From the NCBI GenBank assembly GCA_018436855.1, contig JAHDKO010000031.1, forward strand, positions 36,781 through 100,780: DNA of 64,000 bases. Direction: 5' to 3'. Positions 8,198 to 16,882 of the stretch are shown piece by piece. The notes below the pieces were generated by a model. The model worked only from the letters and a program-made list of their open reading frames with translations, did not search any database and was not told the DNA's origin. Position numbers and translations under genes: made by a program. Each line of letters starts with the position of its first letter. The first letter of the stretch is position 1. The DNA is from Deltaproteobacteria bacterium. Its GTDB lineage: Bacteria > Desulfobacterota > Desulfomonilia > UBA1062.

Positions 8198-9760
8198 ATG
8201 AAGGTAAGCAGTGTCGGTCAGATGCGGGCAATGGACGGCTCTGCCGTTACGACCTATGGAATAGCCGAGCCCCTCCTGATGGAAAACGCCGGACTGGCGG
8301 CGTGCACGGTCCTGGAAAGAGAGATCGGTCTCCGGGGAAAAACCTTCCTCGTGTTCTGCGGCGGGGGCAACAACGGGGGAGACGGATTCGTGGTGGCGAG
8401 GAAGATCCACTCGATGGGCGGTACGCCCCTGGTATTCATCCTGAGCGATCGCGGCAAGTACCGGGGCCCGGCAAAGGCCAACCTGGATATCCTGTCAAGG
8501 CTGCCCGTCACGGTTGCCGTGCTCGACTCTCCTCAGGACGCCCTCGATGCGCTTTCCCGATGTGACGGGGTTGTCGACGCCATGCTCGGCACCGGCATCG
8601 ACCGGGAGGTGACCGGCCTCTACGCAGCGGTCATCGAGGCGGTCAACGAGAGCGTAAGTCCCGTGCTCAGCCTCGACATTCCATCCGGAGTCAACGGCGA
8701 TACCGGCAGGATCATGGGCTGTGCAATAGCGGCGGATTTTACCGTGACCTTCGGGCTGCCCAAGATCGGCAACCTGCTCATGCCGGGCCATGCCCTGTGC
8801 GGCCGGCTCTGCGTCAGTCACATCTCGTTTCCGCCCGAGCTCTACGACTCCGAATCCATCAAAATAGCGGTCAACGACCCGCCCGCCCTTCCCCCCCGTA
8901 ATCCCGCGGGGTATAAGACAAGCTTCGGAAAGGCCCTCTTCATTGCGGGCGCGGCAGGCTATTACGGGGCACCCTACCTCTGTGCAATGTCCTTTCTCAA
9001 GGCCGGCGGAGGCTACTCCTGTCTGGCATGCCCCGAGAGCATCGTCCCCTTCATCGCATCCAAGGGCAGCGAGATCGTATTCTTTCCCCAGAAGCAGACC
9101 GCAGACGGGAGCATTTCGTACGAAAACAAGGAAAACCTGATTGCACTGTCACAGGACATGGACGTCGTGATCATCGGACCCGGCCTTTCCCTGAACCAGG
9201 AGACCGCCCAGCTTGCGCGGGAGCTGACCGCCGCGATCGACAAGCCTGTGCTCGTCGATGCCGACGGCATCACCGCCCTGAGCAGGGATATCGACATCCT
9301 GAAGCGCAGATCCCCTACCGTGCTCACGCCCCATCTGGGCGAGATGGCGAGGATCACCGGCCTGGGCATAGCCCGGATCGATGCGGACAAGACAGGGGTG
9401 TTGACGGAAACGTGCAGGGAACTGGGTTCCATCATCGTGCTCAAGGGTGCCAATTCTCTCATCGGGTATCCTGACGGCCGCGTGCTCATCAACGTGAGCG
9501 GCAACTGCGGGATGGCGACCGCTGGCTCCGGAGACGTGCTCACCGGCACCATAGCCGCCATGATGGGCCTGGGGCTCGATATCGAATCCGCCGCTGCCAA
9601 GGGGGTGTTCATTCACGGAGCAGCGGGCGATATCGCGGCAGCGGACTCGGGCCAGGACGGCATGACCGCGCAGGATATCCTCGAGCATCTTCCCGGGGCG
9701 CTCCAGATGGATCGTGAGGGCGGTTTCCGGGATCTCTATCCCGGAATCGACCTGGTATAG
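8198..9760 (+). CDS. nnr: Bifunctional NAD(P)HX epimerase/dehydratase
   Basis: 520 residues, ATG at 8198 after GGAGGAGGCGGTC. The N-terminal domain (about 1-215) is the NAD(P)HX epimerase (YjeF_N) with the nucleotide loop CGGGNNGGDGFVVAR and LDIPSGVNGDTG. The C-terminal domain (about 225-510) is the ribokinase-like ADP-dependent (S)-NAD(P)HX dehydratase (NnrD), with VIIGPGLSLN, LTPHLGEMARI and AGSGDVLTGTIAAMMG. The enzyme repairs hydrated NADH and NADPH, a housekeeping metabolite-repair reaction in the cytoplasm. It matches E. coli YjeF in length and order of domains. Confidence 0.95.
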   Translation: MKVSSVGQMRAMDGSAVTTYGIAEPLLMENAGLAACTVLEREIGLRGKTFLVFCGGGNNGGDGFVVARKIHSMGGTPLVFILSDRGKYRGPAKANLDILSRLPVTVAVLDSPQDALDALSRCDGVVDAMLGTGIDREVTGLYAAVIEAVNESVSPVLSLDIPSGVNGDTGRIMGCAIAADFTVTFGLPKIGNLLMPGHALCGRLCVSHISFPPELYDSESIKIAVNDPPALPPRNPAGYKTSFGKALFIAGAAGYYGAPYLCAMSFLKAGGGYSCLACPESIVPFIASKGSEIVFFPQKQTADGSISYENKENLIALSQDMDVVIIGPGLSLNQETAQLARELTAAIDKPVLVDADGITALSRDIDILKRRSPTVLTPHLGEMARITGLGIARIDADKTGVLTETCRELGSIIVLKGANSLIGYPDGRVLINVSGNCGMATAGSGDVLTGTIAAMMGLGLDIESAAAKGVFIHGAAGDIAAADSGQDGMTAQDILEHLPGALQMDREGGFRDLYPGIDLV

Positions 9761-10064
9761 GCAAAGGGAGGCGAAAAAAAGAACACTTGAATCCTTGTGC
9801 CCGGGATTGATAAAATGATAAACGGTTTCACGGTCCCATAACTGTATTCATGGCAGATCATCGAGAAATGCTGCCGGCATCGTGCGCATAAGCCATGCAC
9901 GACACGATCTGCCCGTTGTTGATCCTGCAGGGGCTCTGGTGATCCGGTCGCTGGTTTTGTTTCTCATGTACTGAATTCGGGGGACATCAGGAAACGCCTG
10001 TCGATGTTCCTGATGTTCATCGGCTCGTGGGGCCGCCTGGTAATTTTTTATGCTGGAGGCTGCT
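9761..10064. other. Intergenic region, nothing recognised
   Basis: About 300 bases between nnr and the methyltransferase gene. I found no plausible gene, no T-tailed hairpin and no RNA structure. The only functional signal is GGAGG at 10055-10059 ahead of the downstream start. Confidence 0.4.
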
Positions 10065-10814
10065 ATGATGTTACGTGATCATATCCAGAAACAGGGGGAG
10101 GTTCTTTTTCGATACCGGGGTTACGTGCCCCTTTTCCTGGTTCCTGCGATCTTCTTCGTCCTGCAGGATTCCGAGTGGATAGAAAACCGGTTTGGGGATT
10201 TCGTCGATGATGTATACGACTGGTGCTGCTTCGGGATCAGCGTGGCGGGTGTCGGACTGAGGGCGGCAACCGTGGGCTATGTTTCCCGGCGGACATCCGG
10301 CCGCAACACGAAAAAGGGCCAGGTAGCGGACGAGCTGAACACGACGGGGATGTACTCGATCGTTCGCCACCCGCTCTATCTCGCCAACATGATCATCATG
10401 GCCGGGTTTCTGCTCGCCACCGGGAGCATATGGCTGATTGCAGTCTGCCTGCTGGCCTGTTGCCTGCATTACGAGCGGATCGCCTGTGCTGAAGAGTCTT
10501 TTCTTATGGAGAGATTTGGCGCACGATACCGGGCGTGGGCGGACAAGACCCCGGCGTTCCTCCCCCGTGCATCCCTCTGGGCGCCTCCCACCCGCGGGTT
10601 CTGCTGGAGGACCGCCCTGAAGCGTGAGTATCTGACTGCATTCGGGGTGATCGTGGCGTTCACCCTGCTGGACTATGCAGAGGACCTTCTGGCGCTGGGC
10701 CGCGTGGAGCTCGAGGCCGAAACGACAATCCTCTTTGCCTGTGCCTTCTTTGCGTTCCTGCTGATACGGTTTCTGCGCAAAAAAACCCGGCTGCTCCATA
10801 TTGCCGGACGATGA
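10065..10814 (+). CDS. ICMT/PEMT-like membrane methyltransferase (LmtA-type)
   Basis: 249 residues if started at 10065, five bases after GGAGG; ATG at 10068 is equally possible. There are about six hydrophobic segments. The central NTTGMYSIVRHPLYLANM is the isoprenylcysteine/phospholipid methyltransferase signature (RHPxYxxN), and a paired acidic site follows in CAEESFLMERFG, where the S-adenosylmethionine pocket lies in this fold. Length and layout recall the Leptospira lipid A 1-phosphate methyltransferase LmtA, so a lipid phosphate is a reasonable substrate guess. That is an inference from resemblance only. Confidence 0.75.
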   Translation: MMLRDHIQKQGEVLFRYRGYVPLFLVPAIFFVLQDSEWIENRFGDFVDDVYDWCCFGISVAGVGLRAATVGYVSRRTSGRNTKKGQVADELNTTGMYSIVRHPLYLANMIIMAGFLLATGSIWLIAVCLLACCLHYERIACAEESFLMERFGARYRAWADKTPAFLPRASLWAPPTRGFCWRTALKREYLTAFGVIVAFTLLDYAEDLLALGRVELEAETTILFACAFFAFLLIRFLRKKTRLLHIAGR

Positions 10815-11489
10815 GCACGCCCGCCGGGGCGGCGGCCGGCTCGGCGGAGCGACCCTTGGATGAATGCAGGCCGGCTTTTTTAAAAAGGTTGATACGCAAG
10901 GTTATGGCTGGGGCAAGATCGACAACCCCGTCTGTCACGGTTGTCCCATGCTGTACATGCACCGAAAAACAGGATGATCATCCCGTCCGCCAGGGTGTTC
11001 ACGGGCTGCAGCCTCCCCCCTTTCGATCAATTTTTCATTTTTTTCTCATGATAGTCGTCCGGCCGGACGATAAGAGAGGTAACGAAAAAAATACTCTCTT
11101 CATAACAGCCAAGACGCTTTTTAGCTTCTTGGTTTTTTTTTGCCCCGGCATCAATCCCTTTATCATATGGTATGAACCAAAGGGGCAAGCCTTGGACCCT
11201 CTTCCGCCGCAAACGGCGGGGAATGTGACCCCACCTTCAAAGTCCTTCAACATGCGGACCTTAGAAGGAGGATTCAAGGCCGCCGATACCGTACAAGCCG
11301 TTTGTCAAGATCCCGCAGGAACATTTTCCCGGCAAGACCGTCTCCGGAGCTTTCCCGGACCACCCATGCTATTGAGATCACTCATTCAAGGGGGATTATG
11401 TGTCTGAGGAGGCACTGATTCCCAATCCAGAGGGCCGGATGATCGGGCACTGCCCTTAGTTCGATCATTGTCCTGAAGAAAGGAATCTT
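10815..11489. other. Long non-coding region with palindromes
   Basis: About 675 bases upstream of the alpha/beta hydrolase gene. It is unusually T-rich around 11030-11150 compared with its surroundings. It contains a perfect 16-base palindrome (11055-11070) and a hairpin CCGCCG-CAAA-CGGCGG (11204-11219). An open frame on the plus strand (10811-11407) has no family resemblance, poor composition and no ribosome-binding site, so I do not call it. The region may hold a promoter or a small RNA, but I can only show the palindromes. Confidence 0.45.
11055..11070. promoter_or_regulatory. Perfect 16-base palindrome
   Basis: TCGTCCGGCCGGACGA equals its own reverse complement. It lies in a T-rich non-coding region about 420 bases before the hydrolase start. 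The form suits a dimeric regulator site, but no regulator gene is adjacent, and chance GC-rich palindromes are possible. Confidence 0.35.
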
Positions 11490-12278
11490 ATGATATCGCA
11501 GCGGTATTTCAATGGGATGCATATGAGGATAAACAAAGCCCCCGCCCCGAGGGATACGATTTTTTATATCCATGGACTGGGCGAGTCTGGCCTGTGCCTC
11601 GAAAGCATCATGAACAACCCGCTCCTCAAGGGATTCTCCCACCTTTCAGCCGACCTGCCCGGTTACGGCAAGAGCCCGTGGCCCGAGGAACCCTTGAGCT
11701 TTTCCCGATATGCGGATCTGCTGGAAAAACACCTTGCTCTGCTGAATACCGGACAGGTCGTCCTCGTCGGGCATTCCATGGGCGGCGTTATCGGCACCCT
11801 GCTCTGCGAGCGTCATCCCGAACGCGCGCGGCTGTTCATCGATGTGGAGGGAAACGTCTCCCTTGAAGATTGCACCTTCAGCTGCATCATAGCGGCCCAC
11901 GGCTTCGATGAATTCATGGGGAGCGAGTTCGGCCGGCTCCGCGACGAGATCTATGAAAGGGGCATCCGTGAGCGGGCACTGAGGTTGTATCATGCCGGAC
12001 GCCTCATGTGCGACCCCCGGTCGATTTACGTGAACAGCCCCGAGCTCGTGAGTCTTTCCGAAAGCGGGGACCTTGCCGGGAGACTCGGGGCACTGAAGAT
12101 CCCGGCTTCATATATCTGGGGCGATCCGGGCGGAACAGGAGAATACTCGCTCGGGCTGCTCCACGCGCAGGAAATCCCCCTGGCCTGCGTGCAGAACTCA
12201 GGGCACTGGCCCTTTGTCGATCAGCCCGACGCATTTGCAGAAACCATTCTGGATATCATCGGCTGTTTTGAAAGATAG
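11490..12278 (+). CDS. Alpha/beta-fold hydrolase
   Basis: 262 residues, ATG at 11490 after GAAAGGAATCTT. The fold signs are clear: FYIHGLGESG gives the oxyanion-hole HG motif, LVGHSMGGVIG gives the nucleophile elbow with the catalytic serine near residue 95, and NSGHWPFVDQP gives the catalytic histidine near residue 240. A cap insert lies between. No signal peptide is seen, so it is cytoplasmic. The family includes esterases, lipases and C-C hydrolases; the substrate cannot be predicted. A small gene of unknown function follows 57 bases downstream. Confidence 0.88.
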   Translation: MISQRYFNGMHMRINKAPAPRDTIFYIHGLGESGLCLESIMNNPLLKGFSHLSADLPGYGKSPWPEEPLSFSRYADLLEKHLALLNTGQVVLVGHSMGGVIGTLLCERHPERARLFIDVEGNVSLEDCTFSCIIAAHGFDEFMGSEFGRLRDEIYERGIRERALRLYHAGRLMCDPRSIYVNSPELVSLSESGDLAGRLGALKIPASYIWGDPGGTGEYSLGLLHAQEIPLACVQNSGHWPFVDQPDAFAETILDIIGCFER

Positions 12279-12335
12279 CAGTTGTCCCCGGTATCCGTCT
12301 GTCACCGGATACGCGAGAAGAGAGGATAACGAGTG

Positions 12336-12632
12336 ATGAAGGGGAAAAGGCTCATAAAACAAGGTCAGAAGATCCCGGTCAGATTCAGTCTCCGCGAGCG
12401 GGATCTGATCTGCGAGCACGTCTTTGCAGAGCCTGCTCTCACGGACCGTCTGAAGCTCACCCTTCTGGAGAGGGACAAGATCGTGGTCAAATATAGTCTG
12501 GATGAGCTCAACGGACTCTTGGAGTCGATCTCCGCAAAGGCGAACCATACCCCGGATGCGGGCCTGGAGAAAGAGCTCGACAGGATCTTTGATCATATCA
12601 TCCAGATCTGCAACTCTTATACTGAGAAATAG
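12336..12632 (+). CDS. Small conserved-looking hypothetical protein
   Basis: 98 residues from the ATG at 12336, preceded by an AGAGAGGATAACG ribosome-binding stretch. It is charged and predicted helical, with no membrane segment and no cysteine motif. It begins MKGKRLIKQGQKIPVRFSLR and includes LLERDKIVVKYSLDELNGLL and the C-terminal HIIQICNSYTEK. I do not recognise the family with certainty. It follows the hydrolase closely and may be co-transcribed; its stop faces that of the LysE gene 13 bases away. Confidence 0.65.
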   Translation: MKGKRLIKQGQKIPVRFSLRERDLICEHVFAEPALTDRLKLTLLERDKIVVKYSLDELNGLLESISAKANHTPDAGLEKELDRIFDHIIQICNSYTEK

Positions 12633-12645
12633 GGCTTCGCCGGTG

Positions 12646-13260
12646 TCACGAGGCCATGAAACGAAGCGCGTCACGTGCAAGCACGAGTGCAAACAGCCAC
12701 AAGAGGACTCCCAGGGCCATCATGCACAGACGGTATGCCCTCCCCTGCAGCAGATGGCGCGTTCTCCCCGCCAGGAGGGATAGAACCACCTTTGCGCCGA
12801 CGAGAGCCACATAGAACCCGGCAACGAACGATCCGGCCTTGAACACGCCTTCCTGGAACGCCCTGATCACCAAGGGCGATCCCACCGTCATCCAGAAAAG
12901 GTACGGATGGGGATTGAGCAGATTGGCGATCACCCCCTTTCTCAGCGACCGTATGCGTCCGGCTGCGCCTTCATGTGCGGCCTCGGGAGAAAAAAAGGTT
13001 TCATACCCCAGGTACGCGACAAACCCGGCCCCGAGGAGCGAGATCATCCCCATGACCAGGGGAGACCCGGCCAGGCGGGCGATCACGAACAGCGACAAGA
13101 TCACGATGGGCAGGTCGGTGATCAGCGGCGCGAATGCGACCCGTATCCCCGCCCTGCTGCCGTGCCGCAGGGATTCGCTCAGAACGAGCGTGAGCAGGGG
13201 CCCGGGCGCGAGCCCGGCGGAAAGACCGAAAACAATCCCTGATACGAGATACGCAGCCAC
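12646..13260 (-). CDS. LysE/RhtB-family exporter
   Basis: 204 residues with six hydrophobic segments. The N-terminal GIVFGLSAGLAPGPLLTLVLS carries the PGP motif of the LysE/RhtB amino-acid exporter family, and RSLRKGVIANLLNPHPYLFW matches the conserved NPK/NP-type loop before the fourth helix. These inner-membrane proteins export amino acids or other small metabolites; the substrate is not predictable here. The start is GTG at 13258-13260, with GAAAGGGG upstream on the minus strand. It is convergent with the small hypothetical gene. Confidence 0.9.
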   Translation of the reverse strand: MAAYLVSGIVFGLSAGLAPGPLLTLVLSESLRHGSRAGIRVAFAPLITDLPIVILSLFVIARLAGSPLVMGMISLLGAGFVAYLGYETFFSPEAAHEGAAGRIRSLRKGVIANLLNPHPYLFWMTVGSPLVIRAFQEGVFKAGSFVAGFYVALVGAKVVLSLLAGRTRHLLQGRAYRLCMMALGVLLWLFALVLARDALRFMAS

Positions 13261-13385
13261 ACCGGCAACCCCTTTCTTTCCCTATATATTCACAAAGGCA
13301 GCCAGCGGACAAGCGTGGATCTTCCGGCAGAAAACAATGTGACCGGATGCATCGCCTCATCGTCCTGCTATCGGACAAAACCGCA

Positions 13386-13441
13386 AGAGAAGAAATCTGA
13401 ACCCGTCCCCGAAAAGAGAAGAAATGTGAACCCGTCCCCGA
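13386..13441. repeat. Two direct copies of a REP-like unit (29-base period)
   Basis: A roughly 27-base unit, ending in TGAACCCGTCCCCGA, occurs twice with a 29-base period just upstream of the UspA gene. The two copies differ at one base in the AAATcTGAACC / AAATgTGAACC stretch. The same core appears six or more times at 36.4-37.1 kb, in both orientations, and once partially at 56.18 kb. The sequence type resembles the REP-like elements that accumulate with Y1/RAYT transposases, but no such transposase is in the window. Confidence 0.75.
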
Positions 13442-13517
13442 TTTGAGGAATATGCTTGATAATGAAAGTCTTCGATCTTACATTGAGCATTATCATGGTG
13501 TATTGAGAGGAGGATGC

Positions 13518-13949
13518 ATGTTTGAGACAATACTCTACCCCACTGATTTCTCGGATGTGGCCCAGAAGGCGCTCGTCTATATCGATCAGCTCAAGTCCGC
13601 CGGGACGAAAAAGGTGGTCATCGTCCATGTCATCGACTCCCGGACCATGGACCTGCTCGTGTATGCCCCTACGAGCTACATGACCATCGAAAAAGACCTG
13701 CGGGAAGATGCGGAGAGCAAGATCGAGCTCATGAAAAAGCACCTGGAGAAGAGCGGGTTTTCCGTGAGCGTGCGGGTCGAGGTGGGGATACCCTCGAACA
13801 AGATCCTCAAGCTTGAAGAAGAGGAAGACGTCTCATTGATCGTACTGGGTTCCCACGGCAAGAGCAACCTCAAGGAGATGTTTCTCGGATCGGTCTCCGA
13901 AAGCGTCATCCGGACCGCCCGCAAACCCGTGCTCGTCGTGAAACGGTAG
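13518..13949 (+). CDS. Universal stress protein, UspA family
   Basis: 143 residues from the ATG at 13518, which follows GAGAGGAGG. It begins MFETILYPTDFSDVAQKAL, the usual UspA N-terminus, and ends with the nucleotide-binding loop pattern LGSHGKSNLKEMFLGSVSES then PVLVVKR (G-2x-G-9x-G-S/T). This pattern marks the ATP-binding subclass. UspA proteins are cytoplasmic and help survival under stress. An upstream in-frame ATG at 13443 would add 25 residues unlike the family, and would start inside the repeat flank, so I reject it. Confidence 0.93.
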   Translation: MFETILYPTDFSDVAQKALVYIDQLKSAGTKKVVIVHVIDSRTMDLLVYAPTSYMTIEKDLREDAESKIELMKKHLEKSGFSVSVRVEVGIPSNKILKLEEEEDVSLIVLGSHGKSNLKEMFLGSVSESVIRTARKPVLVVKR

Positions 13950-13988
13950 TCGTCAAACCGTGCTTGAGCGGATCGCTGAACGCCTTTT

Positions 13989-15061
13989 TCAGCCCCGGGG
14001 GTCCACGAGCCTGCCCAGGAACAGGCCGGTTTTGTTCTCCCGGACGATGAACACGAAGGGGCGGTCAGCGGCGAAGGCCGCCACGGCCCCGGGTCCCTTG
14101 GTCATGACGGCCCCGGACCCAGCCGCTGCCTCGACGCCTTCTTCTTGCACCACAAGGCATGCCTTGTGAACTACTGCGGTGAGAACGAGGTTTTTCTGTA
14201 CCGCGATTCCGGAGAAGTCCGCCTGCGGGGTAAAGGCCGTTTCCATCCCCATGACGCTCAGCGTATCGGCGAGCTCGTGTCCGTCTGCAACGGCGAACCA
14301 GGGGAGTGCCAGCTTCACCCTGGTTTCCGGTGATCCTGCGAGCCGGTCCAGTTGCCGTCCGAGCCCCTCGCGCAAGACATTTTCCTCGAGGGAGGCCAGG
14401 CCGGCGCCCTCACAAAATCCACTGTGAACGCGCCCGCTCTACAGCACTGCTGCAGATAGTCCAGATACTGCCTGCGGTATTCGTTTCCCTCCTGCATCCA
14501 CAAGGCATGGGCGATGTCCAGCGAACCGGCTGCGTCCCGATGGATGAGCCTCTGCCCGAGCGCGGAGATTGATCCACGAAGCTCGGTGCCGTTCTGATCG
14601 AGGTGGAGGGTCGATGCCATCTCATCCCTGGTCCGCCCGCCTGCCCCGGCATGGACCATGGAAAGTACGGTTGTAACGCTTAAGGGCGAAAAAAGGAGAT
14701 TGCCCGCGCGCGCCTTGAGGCAGGCGTACAGGTCGAGACCGAAAAGATTGCTGCTCTCCGCTGAACGGCTCACCCCTTCCGGGAGATCCGACCCGCTGTC
14801 CGATCCATCGCCCTGACCGTGGCGGGCGGCCCCCGGGGCCCTGCCGGCGTTCGGAGCCGCGCCCGGCAAAGACCCGTGATCGCACCCCTGCTCCACTGCC
14901 CTGCCCGTATCCCCGCAGCTCCACAAGACAGCGGCCCCCGGAGCAATGACGGCAATGCAGAGGAGCACCCTGATACAGGATGCACCTCTGATGTGTGCAC
15001 GTCCGATGCATACCCCGGTGCGCATCCGTCGAAGAGGAGGTTCCTTTGTGCCCGGCATCAA
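13989..15061 (-). pseudogene. Serpin gene broken by an internal deletion
   Basis: Two frames on the minus strand carry opposite ends of one serpin. The 5' part (to about 14405) has a signal/lipoprotein-like start (LLCIAVIAPGAAVLWSC), a low-complexity linker, then serpin sequence such as NLLFSPLSVTTVLSMVHAGA and TRDEMASTLHL, ending at FTVDF. The next frame then resumes with ASLEENVLREGLGRQL and continues through MGMETAFTPQADFSGI, VVHKACLVVQEEGVEAAAGS (reactive-loop hinge) and DRPFVFIVRENKTGLFLGRL. Roughly 100-130 middle residues are absent at the join near 14395-14412 and the frame shifts there. Serpins are suicide protease inhibitors; this one cannot fold normally. It starts 23 bases after the protease gene, so it was probably its operon partner. 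The exact start is uncertain. Confidence 0.8.
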
Positions 15062-15083
15062 ATACGGTCTCCCTGTTTCTTTA

Positions 15084-16400
15084 TCAATCGTTCTCCTGCG
15101 CGGTATCCGGAATCGGGCTCCCGTTCAGGACCATAGTGACCAGGCTTCCCCAAGTGATTCCCGGAGACCGGTTGCACGCCAGGGCCGAATACCGGGGAAA
15201 ATCGTCGCCAAGGGCCTGGTATCGGTCGGGAAAATAAATAGCCATCCCCGTAACCTCCGCGCCCCGGGCCATGCCGTGGACTTCGTTGCCCACGATCATA
15301 CCCGACAGGGCCTCTTCCAGGTTTCGGCTCATGACCCTGATCTCGGTTTCTCCGGTAACCCGGCCGAGCTGCTGGAGAAAGCTGCCCAGATCCCGGTGCC
15401 CGGGATACTCGAAGTCCACCGATGCGTCCCTGGCCTCCTCGATCAGCGGCCGCTCGGTCTCCATGTGGTCGCACAGGAGCTCGGCCAGCCTGCACAGGCC
15501 CTGCTGAAGGTGTTCGATCTTCGAGAGGTCCAGGACCGATTTCGTCATGATCATCCCGCCGATGGACAGCTGCTCGTAAAACTCTCTGCACCTGCCGGCG
15601 GTTGTCCGGGCAAGCCGGAATCCGTCCATATCCGGGGCATCGACGAGCTCCCGGAGAATGGTATGATAGGCATCTCCATAAACAGGATACAATCCCTCTG
15701 AAAAAACCAGGTAGCCGGCCGTGCCCCTGAACTCGTAGGCCACCTCGAACATTCCCATGAGACAGGTGTCGAAATTGATGACATCGAAGGCAACGCCGCC
15801 TTCCCGCACGGCCCGGGCCAGGTCCGTCAGTGAGGTCATGGCGTGGCTGCCCGCCGAGGTATAGTCGATGAACATCCCCTTGGCGGGAGAGGCCGGATAG
15901 TCCTTCCAGCCCGAGCCGTGGCTCCATAGGACCAGTGCGTAGCGGTTTGCGGGATAGCTCCGTGCAGCCCAGGCGATAAACTCCGTCAGTGTTGCCGGGT
16001 CGGTCATGTTTCTGTTGCCGATCTCCTCGTACCATGCGCCCACCTGCCCGGGGTCGGCATCGCGGGTCACCCTTCCGCGAATGGTCGATGAGGGGAGACC
16101 GGCGGTTCCATCGGGCCGGAAATCCCCCTGCACCACGATGTTGACCTCTGCAGAGGACCCCACCTCTTCCATCTCGTTGACATCGGTCAGCCCTGCCTCG
16201 GAGATATCGTTGTCCGCGGCCAGGTAAACCATGTAGGTCCACGAGCTCTCCGCCTTCGCGTGTACCTCTGGACCGTCCTCTTGTCCGGGCTCGCCGCTGC
16301 ACGATCCGCACATCACACACAACGCCAGGAGATATCCGCACCAGATCCGGAAATATCGTCGCCTCCACCGGGCGTCACCCTTCCCGCTTGAATGTTTCAC
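15084..16400 (-). CDS. Clostripain-type (C11) cysteine peptidase, exported
   Basis: 438 residues from ATG at 16398-16400. The N-terminus has basic residues and a hydrophobic run ending in VMCGSC, so it is exported and perhaps lipid-anchored, although the lipobox is imperfect. The C11 peptidase core follows: SWTYMVYLAADNDIS, the catalytic histidine in LVLWSHGSGW, and the catalytic cysteine in INFDTCLMGMFEVAYEF. Clostripain-like enzymes cut after arginine and often self-process. The gene is the first of a pair with the serpin directly downstream. The protease looks intact whereas the inhibitor is broken. Confidence 0.9.
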   Translation of the reverse strand: MKHSSGKGDARWRRRYFRIWCGYLLALCVMCGSCSGEPGQEDGPEVHAKAESSWTYMVYLAADNDISEAGLTDVNEMEEVGSSAEVNIVVQGDFRPDGTAGLPSSTIRGRVTRDADPGQVGAWYEEIGNRNMTDPATLTEFIAWAARSYPANRYALVLWSHGSGWKDYPASPAKGMFIDYTSAGSHAMTSLTDLARAVREGGVAFDVINFDTCLMGMFEVAYEFRGTAGYLVFSEGLYPVYGDAYHTILRELVDAPDMDGFRLARTTAGRCREFYEQLSIGGMIMTKSVLDLSKIEHLQQGLCRLAELLCDHMETERPLIEEARDASVDFEYPGHRDLGSFLQQLGRVTGETEIRVMSRNLEEALSGMIVGNEVHGMARGAEVTGMAIYFPDRYQALGDDFPRYSALACNRSPGITWGSLVTMVLNGSPIPDTAQEND

Positions 16401-16882
16401 CTGCGCGTCCCTATCAGAATTCCATCAGTATCCGCATGTAGTGGTACGTCCTGCTACGCCCTGTAAAGGTACATAGTAGCTCGTTGCGGGCGGGCATCAA
16501 ATCCCGGGTGATGAGTGATCGGATCCGGATACTGCCGGTTTTCACCGGACATGCTCCCGTGCAGGAGCCGGCGATCCTGCCGAAGCATCATCCCGGGAAA
16601 ATGACAAGGCAGGGCTGATGCTGTTTTTTACGCTTTATGTGTAATTTTATCTTACTTCACTCTTTTTTTTCATTGTGTTGATATTGATTTTCCATATCCT
16701 TGTGGTCGAAAATAATACAGTCTTATTATTTTACAAGACTCTCGGGGAAGAATGTGCTACTATACTGATGTGCTGGTCGTTTTGGAATGGTGGTGTTTTC
16801 GGTTTCTGATATTCTTTTGTTCGTCACCTGTCAATACCCGGCCGGGTGGCGCACGACAACTTTCACATCATGGAGTGCTGCC
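16401..16882. other. Divergent control region of protease and ABC importer
   Basis: About 480 bases between the divergent protease and livM genes. The part from 16620 to 16790 is strikingly AT-rich for this genome and should contain the importer promoter. A short inverted repeat AGTCTT...AAGACT lies at 16719-16740. I could not fix a good -35/-10 pair. An in-frame extension of livM back to 16787 is unlike LivM, so the start at 16883 is preferred. Confidence 0.5.

Noticed and set aside
10811..11407. Plus-strand open frame overlapping the methyltransferase stop
   Set aside because: No ribosome-binding site of quality, low-complexity composition and no recognisable segment.
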